Positions 35,522 to 47,438 of a stretch of DNA of 64,000 nt are shown here, one piece after another (positions within the stretch are counted from its first letter, which is position 1; the number at the start of each line of letters is the position of its first letter). The notes under the pieces were generated by a model that had not been told where the DNA came from, ran no database searches, and worked only from the letters and a program-made list of their open reading frames with translations. The DNA is from Algibacillus agarilyticus (lineage in GTDB: Bacteria > Pseudomonadota > Gammaproteobacteria > Enterobacterales > Alteromonadaceae): the NCBI RefSeq assembly GCF_003286125.1, contig NZ_QMED01000014.1, positions 58,207 to 122,206 of the forward strand, written 5' to 3'. The position numbers and the translations under genes are program-made.

Positions 35522-35911
35522 ATGAAAAAAGTGTCAGCTAGAAGTAGCGCCAATATTGATCCACGTGTAGGTATTCGAGCCTGTAATAAGATACTTGATA
35601 AATGGGGATGCACTACCTCTCAAAAAGTTGCTATTTTGGGTATAAATGATACAAAACTTGAAACTTATCAAAACGATAATTCCCCACCTATACAGACAAA
35701 CGAGCAACTAGAAAGATTGAGCTATATTTTAAATATCCACCTTTCATTAAAGGCAATGTTTTCAAATCCCGAAAATATTGATAATTTTATGTCCTTGAAA
35801 AAAAATAACGCTTATTTTAATGGCCGAACTCCAATTTCGTTAATTGAAACCGGTGAACTAGTTGTCTTGCGTGAAGTGGCATCACGACTGAACAGTATAG
35901 GAAATCACTAG
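35522..35911 (+). CDS. MbcA/ParS/Xre-type antitoxin (DUF2384-like), solitary
   Basis: A 129-residue protein from the ATG preceded by TTGGAGGCCTC. The N-terminal half looks like an Xre-type helix-turn-helix (ACNKILDKWGCTTSQKVAILG) and the C-terminal half matches the MbcA/ParS toxin-binding domain (LSYILNIHLSLKAMFS, NNAYFNGRTPISLIETGELVVLREVASRL). Such antitoxins normally precede a RES-domain NAD-degrading toxin. The downstream 85 bases lead straight to the convergent cadR gene, so no toxin is present. It may now be a stray regulator or an anti-addiction remnant in the island border. Confidence 0.75.
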   Translation: MKKVSARSSANIDPRVGIRACNKILDKWGCTTSQKVAILGINDTKLETYQNDNSPPIQTNEQLERLSYILNIHLSLKAMFSNPENIDNFMSLKKNNAYFNGRTPISLIETGELVVLREVASRLNSIGNH

Positions 35912-35995
35912 CAGTTTTATACAACGGTTTCCACTGACTTTCACCTAAACCGATTAGATTTTGAGTTTTCAACAGAAAATTTCTTAAGTTTTTAT

Positions 35996-36385
35996 TTAAC
36001 TGTCTAACGACTTAATTATCCCGCAAGCCCCAATAGTATTATCTGAATTACAAGTGCTAGCCATTTGTTGTAATTCATTTTTTAGGGCTTTTAATTCTTT
36101 CATGCGCTTATTGACCAAATCTAGTTGCTGCTTAATCAATTTATTAACACTAGAACAGCTTTCTTCAGGTTTGTTTTTTAACTCAATGAGTCGTTTAATA
36201 TCATTCAGTGGGATATCTAGACTACGACAATGTTTGACGAATTCCAACTCCTTTAATGACTTATCAGAATACAGTCTAAAGTTACCTTCAGAACGTTCAG
36301 GATCCGACAGTAAGCCTTCTCTCTCATAATATCGGATAGTTTGTACTGAACACCCCGATGTTTTCGATAACTCACCTATTTTCAT
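35996..36385 (-). CDS. cadR: CadR/PbrR-like MerR-family metal regulator
   Basis: A 129-residue dimeric regulator from the second start candidate (MKIGELSK), preferred because family members begin there. The N-terminal HTH is MKIGELSKTSGCSVQTIRYYEREGLL. Metal-site Cys residues are Cys77, Cys112 and Cys121, close to the Cys77/112/119 triad of CadR that senses Cd(II), Pb(II) or Zn(II). It is divergent from a CDF transporter. The shared promoter carries a TCTATAGTTACTATAGA dyad between -35 and -10 boxes 19 bases apart, the classical MerR arrangement. A second near-identical site controls another CDF operon at 45603. Confidence 0.85.
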   Translation of the reverse strand: MKIGELSKTSGCSVQTIRYYEREGLLSDPERSEGNFRLYSDKSLKELEFVKHCRSLDIPLNDIKRLIELKNKPEESCSSVNKLIKQQLDLVNKRMKELKALKNELQQMASTCNSDNTIGACGIIKSLDS

Positions 36386-36402
36386 AAAATATCCAAACAA
36401 GC

Positions 36403-36433
36403 TTGACTCTATAGTTACTATAGATTTTATAGT
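36403..36433 (+). promoter_or_regulatory. MerR-type (CadR) promoter/operator, copy 1
   Basis: TTGACT (36403-36408) and TATAGT (36428-36433) are separated by 19 bases, longer than the usual 17. The dyad TCTATAGTTACTATAGA (36408-36424) fills the spacer. This is the standard layout activated by metal-bound MerR proteins. It drives the CDF-transglutaminase-CDF operon. Confidence 0.8.
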
Positions 36434-36463
36434 TGAAGCATACAAGTTAATTGGAGATATAAA

Positions 36464-37123
36464 ATGAGTGGTTGCGGATGTGAAGTTGAGCTAAAAGATA
36501 ATCAACAAAAAACGGTCTTGTATTGGCTGTTAGCGATTAATGCTTCGATGTTTGTTTTTGAAATTGTTTTCGGCTGGTTATCAGAATCAACGGCACTAAT
36601 TGCAGATTCACTAGATATGTTAGCGGATGCTATTGTCTATGCCATAGCTTTATATGCTGTTGGTAAGTCAATCCAACATAAAGCCAATGCAGCTTTAATA
36701 AGTGGGTATTTCCAACTAGGGTTAGGTATTTTAATACTGCTAGATATTGCTAGAAGGCTTTACGGTGATAGTGAGCCTCATTCATGGTTTATGATTAACG
36801 TTGGTTTGGTTGCGTTAGTGGCAAATGTGATTTGTCTTATCCTTATTCGCAAACACAATAATGGTGAAGTGCACATGAGGGCTAGTTGGATGTTTTCAGC
36901 GAATGACGTCATAGCAAACCTTGGTGTCGTTATCGCAGGTATACTTGTAATGATGCTTGAAGAGCGTTGGCCTGATATTGTCATAGGAAGCATTATATCA
37001 ATACTCATTCTTCGTGGTGCGTATCGCATTTTAACTGATGCTAAGCAAGAGTTAGCTAATGCAGAAAAATCATGTGAAACATCAAATCAAAATAAACAAT
37101 CAACCTCGTGTTGTTCAAAGTGA
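36464..37123 (+). CDS. Cation diffusion facilitator (CDF) transporter, short form
   Basis: A 219-residue inner-membrane transporter with six predicted membrane segments. Metal-site motifs are ALIADSLDMLADA in the second helix region and SANDVIANLG in the fifth, matching the D/N-x3-D pairs of CDF proteins. The N-terminus (MSGCGCE) and C-terminus (TSCCSK) are Cys-rich, and the usual C-terminal cytoplasmic domain is missing. Its membrane core closely resembles the CDF at 44674. It is the first gene under the CadR-type promoter, ATG preceded by TTGGAG. It probably exports Cd, Zn or Pb. Confidence 0.83.
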   Translation: MSGCGCEVELKDNQQKTVLYWLLAINASMFVFEIVFGWLSESTALIADSLDMLADAIVYAIALYAVGKSIQHKANAALISGYFQLGLGILILLDIARRLYGDSEPHSWFMINVGLVALVANVICLILIRKHNNGEVHMRASWMFSANDVIANLGVVIAGILVMMLEERWPDIVIGSIISILILRGAYRILTDAKQELANAEKSCETSNQNKQSTSCCSK

Positions 37124-37133
37124 GAACACATAG

Positions 37134-37865
37134 ATGAAGAGCCAATATTTGGAAAAAACCAAGGTCGTAGATTTTGAACACCCCGCCATTCAATCATTAA
37201 TAGCAGATCGTAAATGGCAAGGTCTTGATGATTACGACAAAATCGGTGCCGCTTATCAGTTCGTCAAAAATGAAATTATATTTGGTTACAATGAGAGTGA
37301 TGATATTTCAGCAAGCAGTGTTTTAGCCGATGGTTACGGACAATGTAATACCAAAGGTAACTTACTGATGGCCTTGTTACGAGGGTTAGGTATTCAATGT
37401 CGATTTCACGGATTCACCATTGATCAGCAATTGCAAAAAGGTGCTATTCCAACGTATGTCTTTTGGTTAGCGCCTAAATACATTATCCACAGTTGGGTAG
37501 AGGTTTACTTTGATGGACGTTGGATCAACTTAGAAGGCTTTATCTTGGATGAGCAATACCTCACTTCGTTACAACAGAAATTTAGCGAAGAAAAAGATAA
37601 CTTTTGTGGTTATGGTGTTGCGACAAAATGCTTCTCTACTCCAGATATAAATTGGCGCGGAACTGATACCTATATTCAAAAAGAAGGTATTCATGATGAT
37701 TTCGGACTTTATGACTCTCCTGATAAGTTCTACCAAGAAAAAGGCACTAATTTGTCAGGCGTTAAACGTTGGATGTATCAACGAGTGATCCGTCACCTGA
37801 TCAACTTCAATGTCGCCAACATAAGAAAAACGACAGAACTGGAGGTACAAAATGCACAACCATAA
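37134..37865 (+). CDS. Transglutaminase-like domain protein
   Basis: A 243-residue protein with a transglutaminase-like cysteine-protease fold. Likely catalytic residues are Cys71 (GQCNTKG), His119 (IIHSWVEVY) and Glu134 (NLEGF), the last in place of the usual Asp. There is no signal peptide, so it is predicted cytoplasmic. It begins 10 bases after the first CDF gene and its end overlaps the second CDF by 14 bases, so it is translated with two metal exporters. Its role in metal resistance is unknown; processing or cleavage of a peptide or thiol ligand is only a guess. Confidence 0.78.
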   Translation: MKSQYLEKTKVVDFEHPAIQSLIADRKWQGLDDYDKIGAAYQFVKNEIIFGYNESDDISASSVLADGYGQCNTKGNLLMALLRGLGIQCRFHGFTIDQQLQKGAIPTYVFWLAPKYIIHSWVEVYFDGRWINLEGFILDEQYLTSLQQKFSEEKDNFCGYGVATKCFSTPDINWRGTDTYIQKEGIHDDFGLYDSPDKFYQEKGTNLSGVKRWMYQRVIRHLINFNVANIRKTTELEVQNAQP

Positions 37866-38739
37866 TCATAGTCATCAACATGGTAAAGATGACCGTATTG
37901 GTTGGGCATTTTTCCTTAATGTGACATTCACTATTATCGAATTTATAGGTGGTTGGCTCACTAACAGTACGGCGATAATGGCAGATGCAGTTCACGATCT
38001 TGGTGATAGTCTTTCAATAGGTTTTGCGTGGATTTTAAGTCGTTTTTCAGATAAAGAAGCATCAGATAAGTTTAGTTATGGTTATCGTAGACTTACTCTC
38101 TTTGGCGCATTGATAAACAGTATTGTTTTAATCATTGGCTCAATTTGGATTTTATTTGAAGCAATTCCAAGGCTGTCCAATCCTGAAATGCCTGTAGTCG
38201 AGGGGATGTTAGGGCTAGCGATACTCGGCGTTGCCGTTAACGGATATGCTGTATTAAAATTAAAAGCGGGTGAAACATTAAATGAGAAAGTGCTGACATG
38301 GCACCTTCTTGAAGATGTACTTGGATGGGTTGCCGTTCTTATAGTCTCTATCGTACTGTTGTTCGCTGAACTGCCGATATTAGATCCCCTTTTATCAATA
38401 GGGTTCACGCTGTTCATCTTGTTTAATGTTTTCAAAAACCTGAAATCAACACTCGTTTTATTTCTTCAAGCTGCACCCGATAAAGAGACTCAAAAGCGTA
38501 TTGAACTATCACTAATGGAATTTCCTGAAGTTAATGGTATCCACCATATGCATTTTTGGTCACTGGATGGTGAAAGTCACGTTTTAACAGCGCATCTTGA
38601 GCTAAGTGACAACTTTGACGTTAAAGAATTAATTAGACTTAAACAAGAAGTTGCAGCTAAATTATCTTCCTATCACTTATCGCATACAACGATAGAGTTT
38701 GAGTTTTTAAATGAAAATTGTAGAGATGAAGCGCAGTAA
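37852..38739 (+). CDS. czcD: CzcD-like cation diffusion facilitator
   Basis: A 295-residue Zn/Cd/Co proton-antiporter of the inner membrane. The N-terminus is His-rich (MHNHNHSHQHG). Six membrane segments include the metal sites AIMADAVHDLGDSLS (His-Asp pair typical of Zn-selective CDFs) and LTWHLLEDVLGW. The C-terminal cytoplasmic domain has GIHHMHFWSLDGESHVLTAHLEL, the usual regulatory metal-binding domain. ATG preceded by GGAGG. It is the last gene of the operon and is followed by a bidirectional terminator. Confidence 0.92.
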   Translation: MHNHNHSHQHGKDDRIGWAFFLNVTFTIIEFIGGWLTNSTAIMADAVHDLGDSLSIGFAWILSRFSDKEASDKFSYGYRRLTLFGALINSIVLIIGSIWILFEAIPRLSNPEMPVVEGMLGLAILGVAVNGYAVLKLKAGETLNEKVLTWHLLEDVLGWVAVLIVSIVLLFAELPILDPLLSIGFTLFILFNVFKNLKSTLVLFLQAAPDKETQKRIELSLMEFPEVNGIHHMHFWSLDGESHVLTAHLELSDNFDVKELIRLKQEVAAKLSSYHLSHTTIEFEFLNENCRDEAQ

Positions 38740-38771
38740 GCTTTATCAACCAAAAGTTAGGCATAAAATAT

Positions 38772-38817
38772 AAAAAGCAGCTTAATCAGGCATAACCAAG
38801 CAATTAAGCTGCTTTTT
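38772..38817. terminator. Bidirectional terminator between czcD and czcA
   Basis: Arms AAAAAGCAGCTTAAT and ATTAAGCTGCTTTTT form a 15-bp stem with T-runs on both strands. It serves the convergent czcD (plus) and czcCBA (minus) units. Confidence 0.9.
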
Positions 38818-38822
38818 TGTTT

Positions 38823-42858
<4,036 letters not shown>

Positions 42859-42873
42859 TTTTAATTCCTAAAC

Positions 42874-42894
42874 GATTCAGTTAATAACTGAATC
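42874..42894. repeat. Intercistronic hairpin between czcC and czcB
   Basis: GATTCAGTT-AAT-AACTGAATC, a perfect 9-bp stem with a 3-base loop and no T-tract. It may protect mRNA or adjust expression between the two cistrons. Confidence 0.5.
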
Positions 42895-42927
42895 AATAAA
42901 TTATTATTAAACTTAAAGTGATGCTTT

Positions 42928-44220
42928 TTAGAGTGACAGCGCTTCGTTTGTTAGTTTTTCTATCTCTGCGCCGTAAATCAGGGCAGCAGATGCCGCATCA
43001 ATAAGGGTTCGCCGAGCATTCAACAGCTCTTGTCTAGCCGATACATAATCAAGGTAGCCATATCTACCTTTTTGATAGGCGTCTTGAGTATCTTCCAGTG
43101 CATCTTCAAGCATTGGAATAACTGACTGTTTTAATGAATTTGCCGTTAATATGGCTTGTTTTCTATTAGAGTATGCTCGCAGTAAGTAATTTCTAAATCT
43201 TAACTTAGTCGCCTCTTTTTCTATGGCAACTTGGTCACGTTCTGCTAAGGCACTAGCGATTGCGCCAGAATTTCTCTTTTCAGCAAACAAAGGTAAGCTA
43301 AAGCCAGCAACCAGTGCGGTATCATTGGCTTCTTGAGAGCGCCTAACACCTACAGACCACTTGATATTGGCAGTTGACTCTGTTTTGGCTAACTGTATCT
43401 CAGCCTCTTTTAGTCGCTGTTCGCTTGCATAGATTTGAAGAGCAGGGTTCTTCTCTAACTTCGCAAAAAGGCTGTTAAAGTCACTGTCGCTACCAAACTG
43501 AAAAAGATCACCTTTTACTTCAGAGAAGGTTACAGAGTTTTCCCCCCAATAGGCTGCTAATGAGAGCTTTAAATATTCCAAGCGCTTTTGTTCCGATTGA
43601 ACGGTTAAATTTGCCTGAGCAATAACTGCTTTTGAACGTTTCACTTCAGCCTCAGGAGTAGCACCTGCGCGGTTACGCTGAGATACAATCTCTAACGTTT
43701 CTTTAGCTAAACTCAGCGCATTTTCTGCCAATATTACTCTTTGTTGGGCTGCAAGTACTTCCACGTACTTCTCAGTGACTTGAGCCATTAAGTTAAGCGC
43801 TGCCACCTCTTTTTCAGCATTGAGTAGTGCTCTGGATTTTGAAACAAGTCCAATTCGCGCTGAGCGTTTATCTCCCATTTCGATAACTGAAGATAGGGCA
43901 ATGGTTAATTCAGCACTGTCGAATGCATTAAATTCACCTGAGCCTGCAAAGTTCTCAGCTTCAATTTCTAGTTCATATGCGGGATTTAAACTTGCTGTTT
44001 GTTCTTGTCCTGTTAATGCCGTTTGCTTGAAATCAAATATTTTGAGTTCTGGGTTTTGTTTAAGCGTCCACTGAATTGCCTCTTGAAGGTTTAACTGCTT
44101 TTCAAACGCATAAACATTAAATGTAAAAAGTGACAAAGCGAGAAACGCGATATATTTAAGCCGAGGTGTTACACACCTCAAAATTGCTATCTTTCGATGC
44201 ACATAGGTATTAAGTGCCAT
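42928..44220 (-). CDS. czcC: CzcC-like outer-membrane channel (TolC family)
   Basis: A 430-residue TolC-type outer-membrane factor (signal ending FNVYA). It is mostly long coiled-coil helices in two OEP repeats: LNLQEAIQWTLKQNPEL starts the first, and NSLFAKLEKNPALQIYASEQRLKEAEIQLAKTES starts the second. The motif YQKGRYGYLDYVSARQELLNARRTL near the C-terminus is typical of the CzcC branch. ATG preceded by TAGGAAA. It is the outer-membrane exit for czcBA and lies 71 bases after the small RPP-tail protein gene. Confidence 0.88.
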   Translation of the reverse strand: MALNTYVHRKIAILRCVTPRLKYIAFLALSLFTFNVYAFEKQLNLQEAIQWTLKQNPELKIFDFKQTALTGQEQTASLNPAYELEIEAENFAGSGEFNAFDSAELTIALSSVIEMGDKRSARIGLVSKSRALLNAEKEVAALNLMAQVTEKYVEVLAAQQRVILAENALSLAKETLEIVSQRNRAGATPEAEVKRSKAVIAQANLTVQSEQKRLEYLKLSLAAYWGENSVTFSEVKGDLFQFGSDSDFNSLFAKLEKNPALQIYASEQRLKEAEIQLAKTESTANIKWSVGVRRSQEANDTALVAGFSLPLFAEKRNSGAIASALAERDQVAIEKEATKLRFRNYLLRAYSNRKQAILTANSLKQSVIPMLEDALEDTQDAYQKGRYGYLDYVSARQELLNARRTLIDAASAALIYGAEIEKLTNEALSL

Positions 44221-44291
44221 GTATACTTTCCTATAAATTTATATTGTTATTTAAGCCAATTATGTTGACCTTTGTAAATTTGATATAAAAA

Positions 44292-44663
44292 TTAGACGTA
44301 TTTAGGGGGACGAAATGGCACTGACATATAGCCTTTTAGCTCAGAAGAAACTAAGGCGTTGGTGGGAAAGTGATTTATTACTTGTAAAACATTACAAGAA
44401 GAATCTGCATTTAAAAATAGGTGGCAACAGCAACAAAAATTACAATTATCAATTGAACTGTTGTTATTATTTACTTCAAATACATTGGAGGTCTCTGAAG
44501 CTTTTAATGGGGTAATTGGCTCAGCTAGTGATGTTTTAAAAGAACTTTCGTTTAAGTTTATTTCAAACTCCTCTAGCGAAAAAAATACAGACTGCACCGC
44601 GATTAAAATCATTATCAAGTATGATATATATGGTTTAAGATACGATGGGTGCGTTAAGTTCAT
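44292..44663 (-). CDS. Small secreted Cys-rich protein with RPP tail (czc operon)
   Basis: A 123-residue protein with one N-terminal hydrophobic segment (YLIMILIAVQSVFFSLEEF), a metal-binding-looking cluster (CNFCCCCHLF) and a C-terminus ending PFRPPKYV. It starts 10 bases after the CDF stop and precedes czcC, so it is part of the czc operon. Two other proteins in this island (45741 and 61991) share the plan: signal segment, central Cys/His cluster and R-P-P within about eight residues of the end. It may be a periplasmic metal chaperone or sensor. I do not recognise a named family. Confidence 0.6.
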   Translation of the reverse strand: MNLTHPSYLKPYISYLIMILIAVQSVFFSLEEFEINLNESSFKTSLAEPITPLKASETSNVFEVNNNNSSIDNCNFCCCCHLFLNADSSCNVLQVINHFPTNALVSSELKGYMSVPFRPPKYV

Positions 44664-44673
44664 TATTCTTTAT

Positions 44674-45573
44674 TTAATACTTTAGCTGTAAGATACGACG
44701 AGCACCGTTTAAAACGACAAGTGCAATTATCAAACCAATCACTAAATCTGGATAACGGCTGTTTGTTACTGTAACTAATAAGCCTGCTAGGATAACGCCA
44801 ACGTTTGCGATTACGTCATTTGCAGAAAAAATCCAACTCGCTTTCATATGAGCACCATCTTCTTTATTGCCAAAGATTAAAAACAGACAAGCAATGTTAG
44901 CGATTAGTGCTACTCCACCAAATATCATCATTAAAGAAGAGATCGGTTCACTACCGTAAACAAAGCGTCTTACGACTTCACTCAAAGCACCTAGCGCTAG
45001 AATAATTTGCAGTACACCAGATATATGTGCAGCTCTAAGTTTCATTTTGATGCTTTTACCGACAGCATATATAGCTAAACCATACACCGCAGCATCAGCA
45101 AACATATCTAATGAGTCGGCAATAAGGCCAGCAGACTGTGCAATAACCCCTGCAATTACCTCTACAAAAAACATAACTCCGTTAATAGCCAACAACCATT
45201 TTAGTGTTGATGCTTCTTTCATCTCATTTTTTTGGGCTAGCTCTTTTGCTTTTGCAGCTTCTGTGCTGCAACTTTCGTTAGTTGATGCTAACTCTGCACC
45301 GAGTTTAAGTTGTTGTAACTTTCTTGTTATCTCATCTAAATTTTCATCATGATAAACTTTGACTAATCGACTAGGAATATCAAATTGCAATCCAACGGAA
45401 GGTTCAATAGAGTCAAGTGCTAACCTGATCAACCTCTCTTCTGAAGGACAATCCATTTGAGGCACTTTATATGTACTGACAAACGCGCCACTATAGTTAT
45501 CTAATTGTGCATCAGTATTTACGTCTTCATTGGTAGAAGATGATTGACACTGACCACTACATTTTTCTGACAT
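44674..45573 (-). CDS. CDF transporter with N-terminal HMA-like domain
   Basis: A 299-residue protein. The start at 45573 is preferred because GGA lies 9 bases upstream; an ATG at 45582 is also possible. The Cys-rich start (SEKCSGQC) is followed by an HMA-like ferredoxin fold (about 30-95: TYKVPQMDCPSEERLIRLALDS and IPSRLVKVYHDENLDEITRKL) with a single MDC-type Cys, then a six-helix CDF core (LIADSLDMFADAAVYGL, ANDVIANVGV). The core resembles the CDF at 36464. It is expressed from a CadR-type promoter and heads the minus-strand czc operon. It probably exports Zn/Cd/Pb. Confidence 0.85.
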   Translation of the reverse strand: MSEKCSGQCQSSSTNEDVNTDAQLDNYSGAFVSTYKVPQMDCPSEERLIRLALDSIEPSVGLQFDIPSRLVKVYHDENLDEITRKLQQLKLGAELASTNESCSTEAAKAKELAQKNEMKEASTLKWLLAINGVMFFVEVIAGVIAQSAGLIADSLDMFADAAVYGLAIYAVGKSIKMKLRAAHISGVLQIILALGALSEVVRRFVYGSEPISSLMMIFGGVALIANIACLFLIFGNKEDGAHMKASWIFSANDVIANVGVILAGLLVTVTNSRYPDLVIGLIIALVVLNGARRILQLKY

Positions 45574-45602
45574 ATTTAACATTCCGTAACAATATTAAAA
45601 TA

Positions 45603-45633
45603 AGTATAAAATCTATAGTGGCTATAGAGTCAA
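45603..45633 (-). promoter_or_regulatory. MerR-type (CadR) promoter/operator, copy 2
   Basis: On the minus strand TTGACT (45633-45628) and TATACT (45608-45603) are 19 bases apart, and the dyad TCTATAG-CCA-CTATAGA (45628-45612) fills the spacer. It is nearly identical to the site at 36403, so the same CadR protein should control both operons. It drives CDF-HMA, the RPP-tail protein and czcCBA. Confidence 0.8.
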
Positions 45634-45740
45634 ATAAAAAAATGATTTAATGTAAAGAGTATGGAAATAAACAGGGAAAGCTAGTTTAAGTAAATAGTTT
45701 CTGCTAGTATTTTAAATACTATATTTAACTGGCGATAACT

Positions 45741-46088
45741 TTGAACCTTAATGTTGTACTAAAAATGCTCTTAGTTATTTCGATTGTTTTACAATCGTTA
45801 ACTGCTGTTGCATCCGCAACATCTGAGAGTCATCAAATAGATATAGAGCATCTGCAAACTCAACATGATCATGCCAATGATCGAAGCAATTCAAATGATA
45901 GTGCCTCTGAACAGCATAATGAAAAAGATTGTCATCATTGCGGACACTGTAGCGGAAGCCACTTATCGACAATCCTAGTTAATGATTCAAACAGCTTTGA
46001 TAAATTAATAGTTGTTAATAAAACGCCATATCAAGTTGAACAAACGAATAGCTTTCTTGAAGCGATACTTCGTCCTCCCATTGCTTAA
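45741..46088 (+). CDS. Small secreted His/Cys-rich protein with RPP tail (second RND operon)
   Basis: A 115-residue protein, apparently starting at TTG (45741) with a weak GGCGA site; an ATG at 45765 is possible but shortens the signal peptide. It has a signal segment (LLVISIVLQSLTAVASA), a His/Asp-rich centre with the cluster DCHHCGHCSGSH, and the end ILRPPIA. It precedes the adaptor/RND pair on the plus strand. It shares its plan with the proteins at 44292 and 61991. A metal-binding periplasmic role is inferred; the family is not one I can name. Confidence 0.6.
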   Translation: MNLNVVLKMLLVISIVLQSLTAVASATSESHQIDIEHLQTQHDHANDRSNSNDSASEQHNEKDCHHCGHCSGSHLSTILVNDSNSFDKLIVVNKTPYQVEQTNSFLEAILRPPIA

Positions 46089-46171
46089 TTAGATTGATTT
46101 TTAGTGAACTGTATATCCCCCGAAAAGGATAAATAGTTCGTATTTTATAAATTAAATAATTAAGAAACCTT

Positions 46172-47428
46172 ATGTATATATATATTAAAAATGCAGGTGT
46201 AGGCCTGTGTTTACTCATAGCTGTTAGCTTTTCTGTTACTTCTTATGGCAAAAATAGTCCTGTTTCATCGCATATTAGCCACGAACCAAATAAGCACACT
46301 GAGCATAGAGATGAACATGTAAAAGAAACTAATAAGGAACCAGATAGCCATGTTGACGTGGGACATGACAACCACGATCATGAAGATGAAAGTAAAGGAG
46401 TTGAAGAGGATGAGCACGAGGAAGGTATAACACTGAGTGCTAAGAAAATGTCACTTGCTAATATCAAAGTCGAAAGTATTAAACCTGAATATCAATTTAG
46501 TACCGTATATGCCCCTGGCGAAATAAAAGCAAATGGCTATAAAAGTTACGTGGTATCACCTCGCACTGAATCAGTCGTAATTCGTCGGCATGCTGCTTTA
46601 GGGGATCATGTAAATAAAGGGAAAAAACTGGTCACTTTGTTCAGTGAAGCTGTAGCCCAAGCACAGGCTGACTATTTAATTGCTTCAACCGAGTGGCAAC
46701 GAATAAAGAAGCTAGGTAATAAAACTGTTAGTGAAAGTAGTCTTTTACAAGCAGAAACCACGTACAGTGCAAACTACGGCAAACTCATCGCTTTAGGGTT
46801 AACTGCAGAAGCCATTCAAGGTATTTCTAACAAAGACATTAATGCATTTGGACAATACACGTTAACAGCTCAACGTGAAGGTGTCGTGTTACAAGATGAC
46901 TTCATCCAAGGGCAACGAGTGGCTGCTGGAGATACCATTATGCTATTAGCTGATGAAAAAAATCTTTGGGTTGAAGCGCAAGTATCACCTAATAAAAAGA
47001 TAGAACTGTCAGTGAACTCCCCTGCGATAATAAAATTAGAAGATAACAATTATGAAGCTAAAGTCATTCAAGAAGCTCATACAATCGACCCACAAACACG
47101 CACAAGGGTAATTAGGTTATCGGTAGAAAATGCTGAAGATCAGCTCCATTCGGGCATGTTCGTTAAGGTTTACTTTCAATTCACGACTTCAGAAAAAATT
47201 ATGGCAGTTCCGGAAGAAGCCTTAATTCGGAGTGCTGATGGTGATTGGACTGTATTTGTAGAAGATCACCCAGGGGAGTTTAAAGCGATTGAAGTTGAAT
47301 TAGGGAGAGCTTTAGGTGATTTCAGAGAAGTCATCGGTCTTGAGAGTGGTACGCGTATAGTCACCCAAGGTGCGTTTTTTGTTGCATCTGAAATTGCCAA
47401 AGGCGGATTTGATCCGCATAACCACTAG
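46172..47428 (+). CDS. CzcB-like periplasmic adaptor with His-rich N-terminus
   Basis: A 418-residue secreted adaptor (signal ending TSYGKN). Residues about 30-90 are very rich in His, Asp and Glu (HVDVGHDNHDHEDE) and may buffer metal. Then come the lipoyl/barrel-sandwich motifs (SYVVSPRTESVVIRRHAALGDHVNKGKKLVTL), a short alpha-hairpin and a beta-barrel (NLWVEAQVSPNKKIELSV), ending EIAKGGFDPHNH. The long hairpin-containing form is of the CzcB type. It is 10 bases upstream of its RND pump. No outer-membrane factor is encoded in this unit, so it may share czcC or cusC. Confidence 0.87.
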   Translation: MYIYIKNAGVGLCLLIAVSFSVTSYGKNSPVSSHISHEPNKHTEHRDEHVKETNKEPDSHVDVGHDNHDHEDESKGVEEDEHEEGITLSAKKMSLANIKVESIKPEYQFSTVYAPGEIKANGYKSYVVSPRTESVVIRRHAALGDHVNKGKKLVTLFSEAVAQAQADYLIASTEWQRIKKLGNKTVSESSLLQAETTYSANYGKLIALGLTAEAIQGISNKDINAFGQYTLTAQREGVVLQDDFIQGQRVAAGDTIMLLADEKNLWVEAQVSPNKKIELSVNSPAIIKLEDNNYEAKVIQEAHTIDPQTRTRVIRLSVENAEDQLHSGMFVKVYFQFTTSEKIMAVPEEALIRSADGDWTVFVEDHPGEFKAIEVELGRALGDFREVIGLESGTRIVTQGAFFVASEIAKGGFDPHNH

Positions 47429-47438
47429 GGGCTAACTC

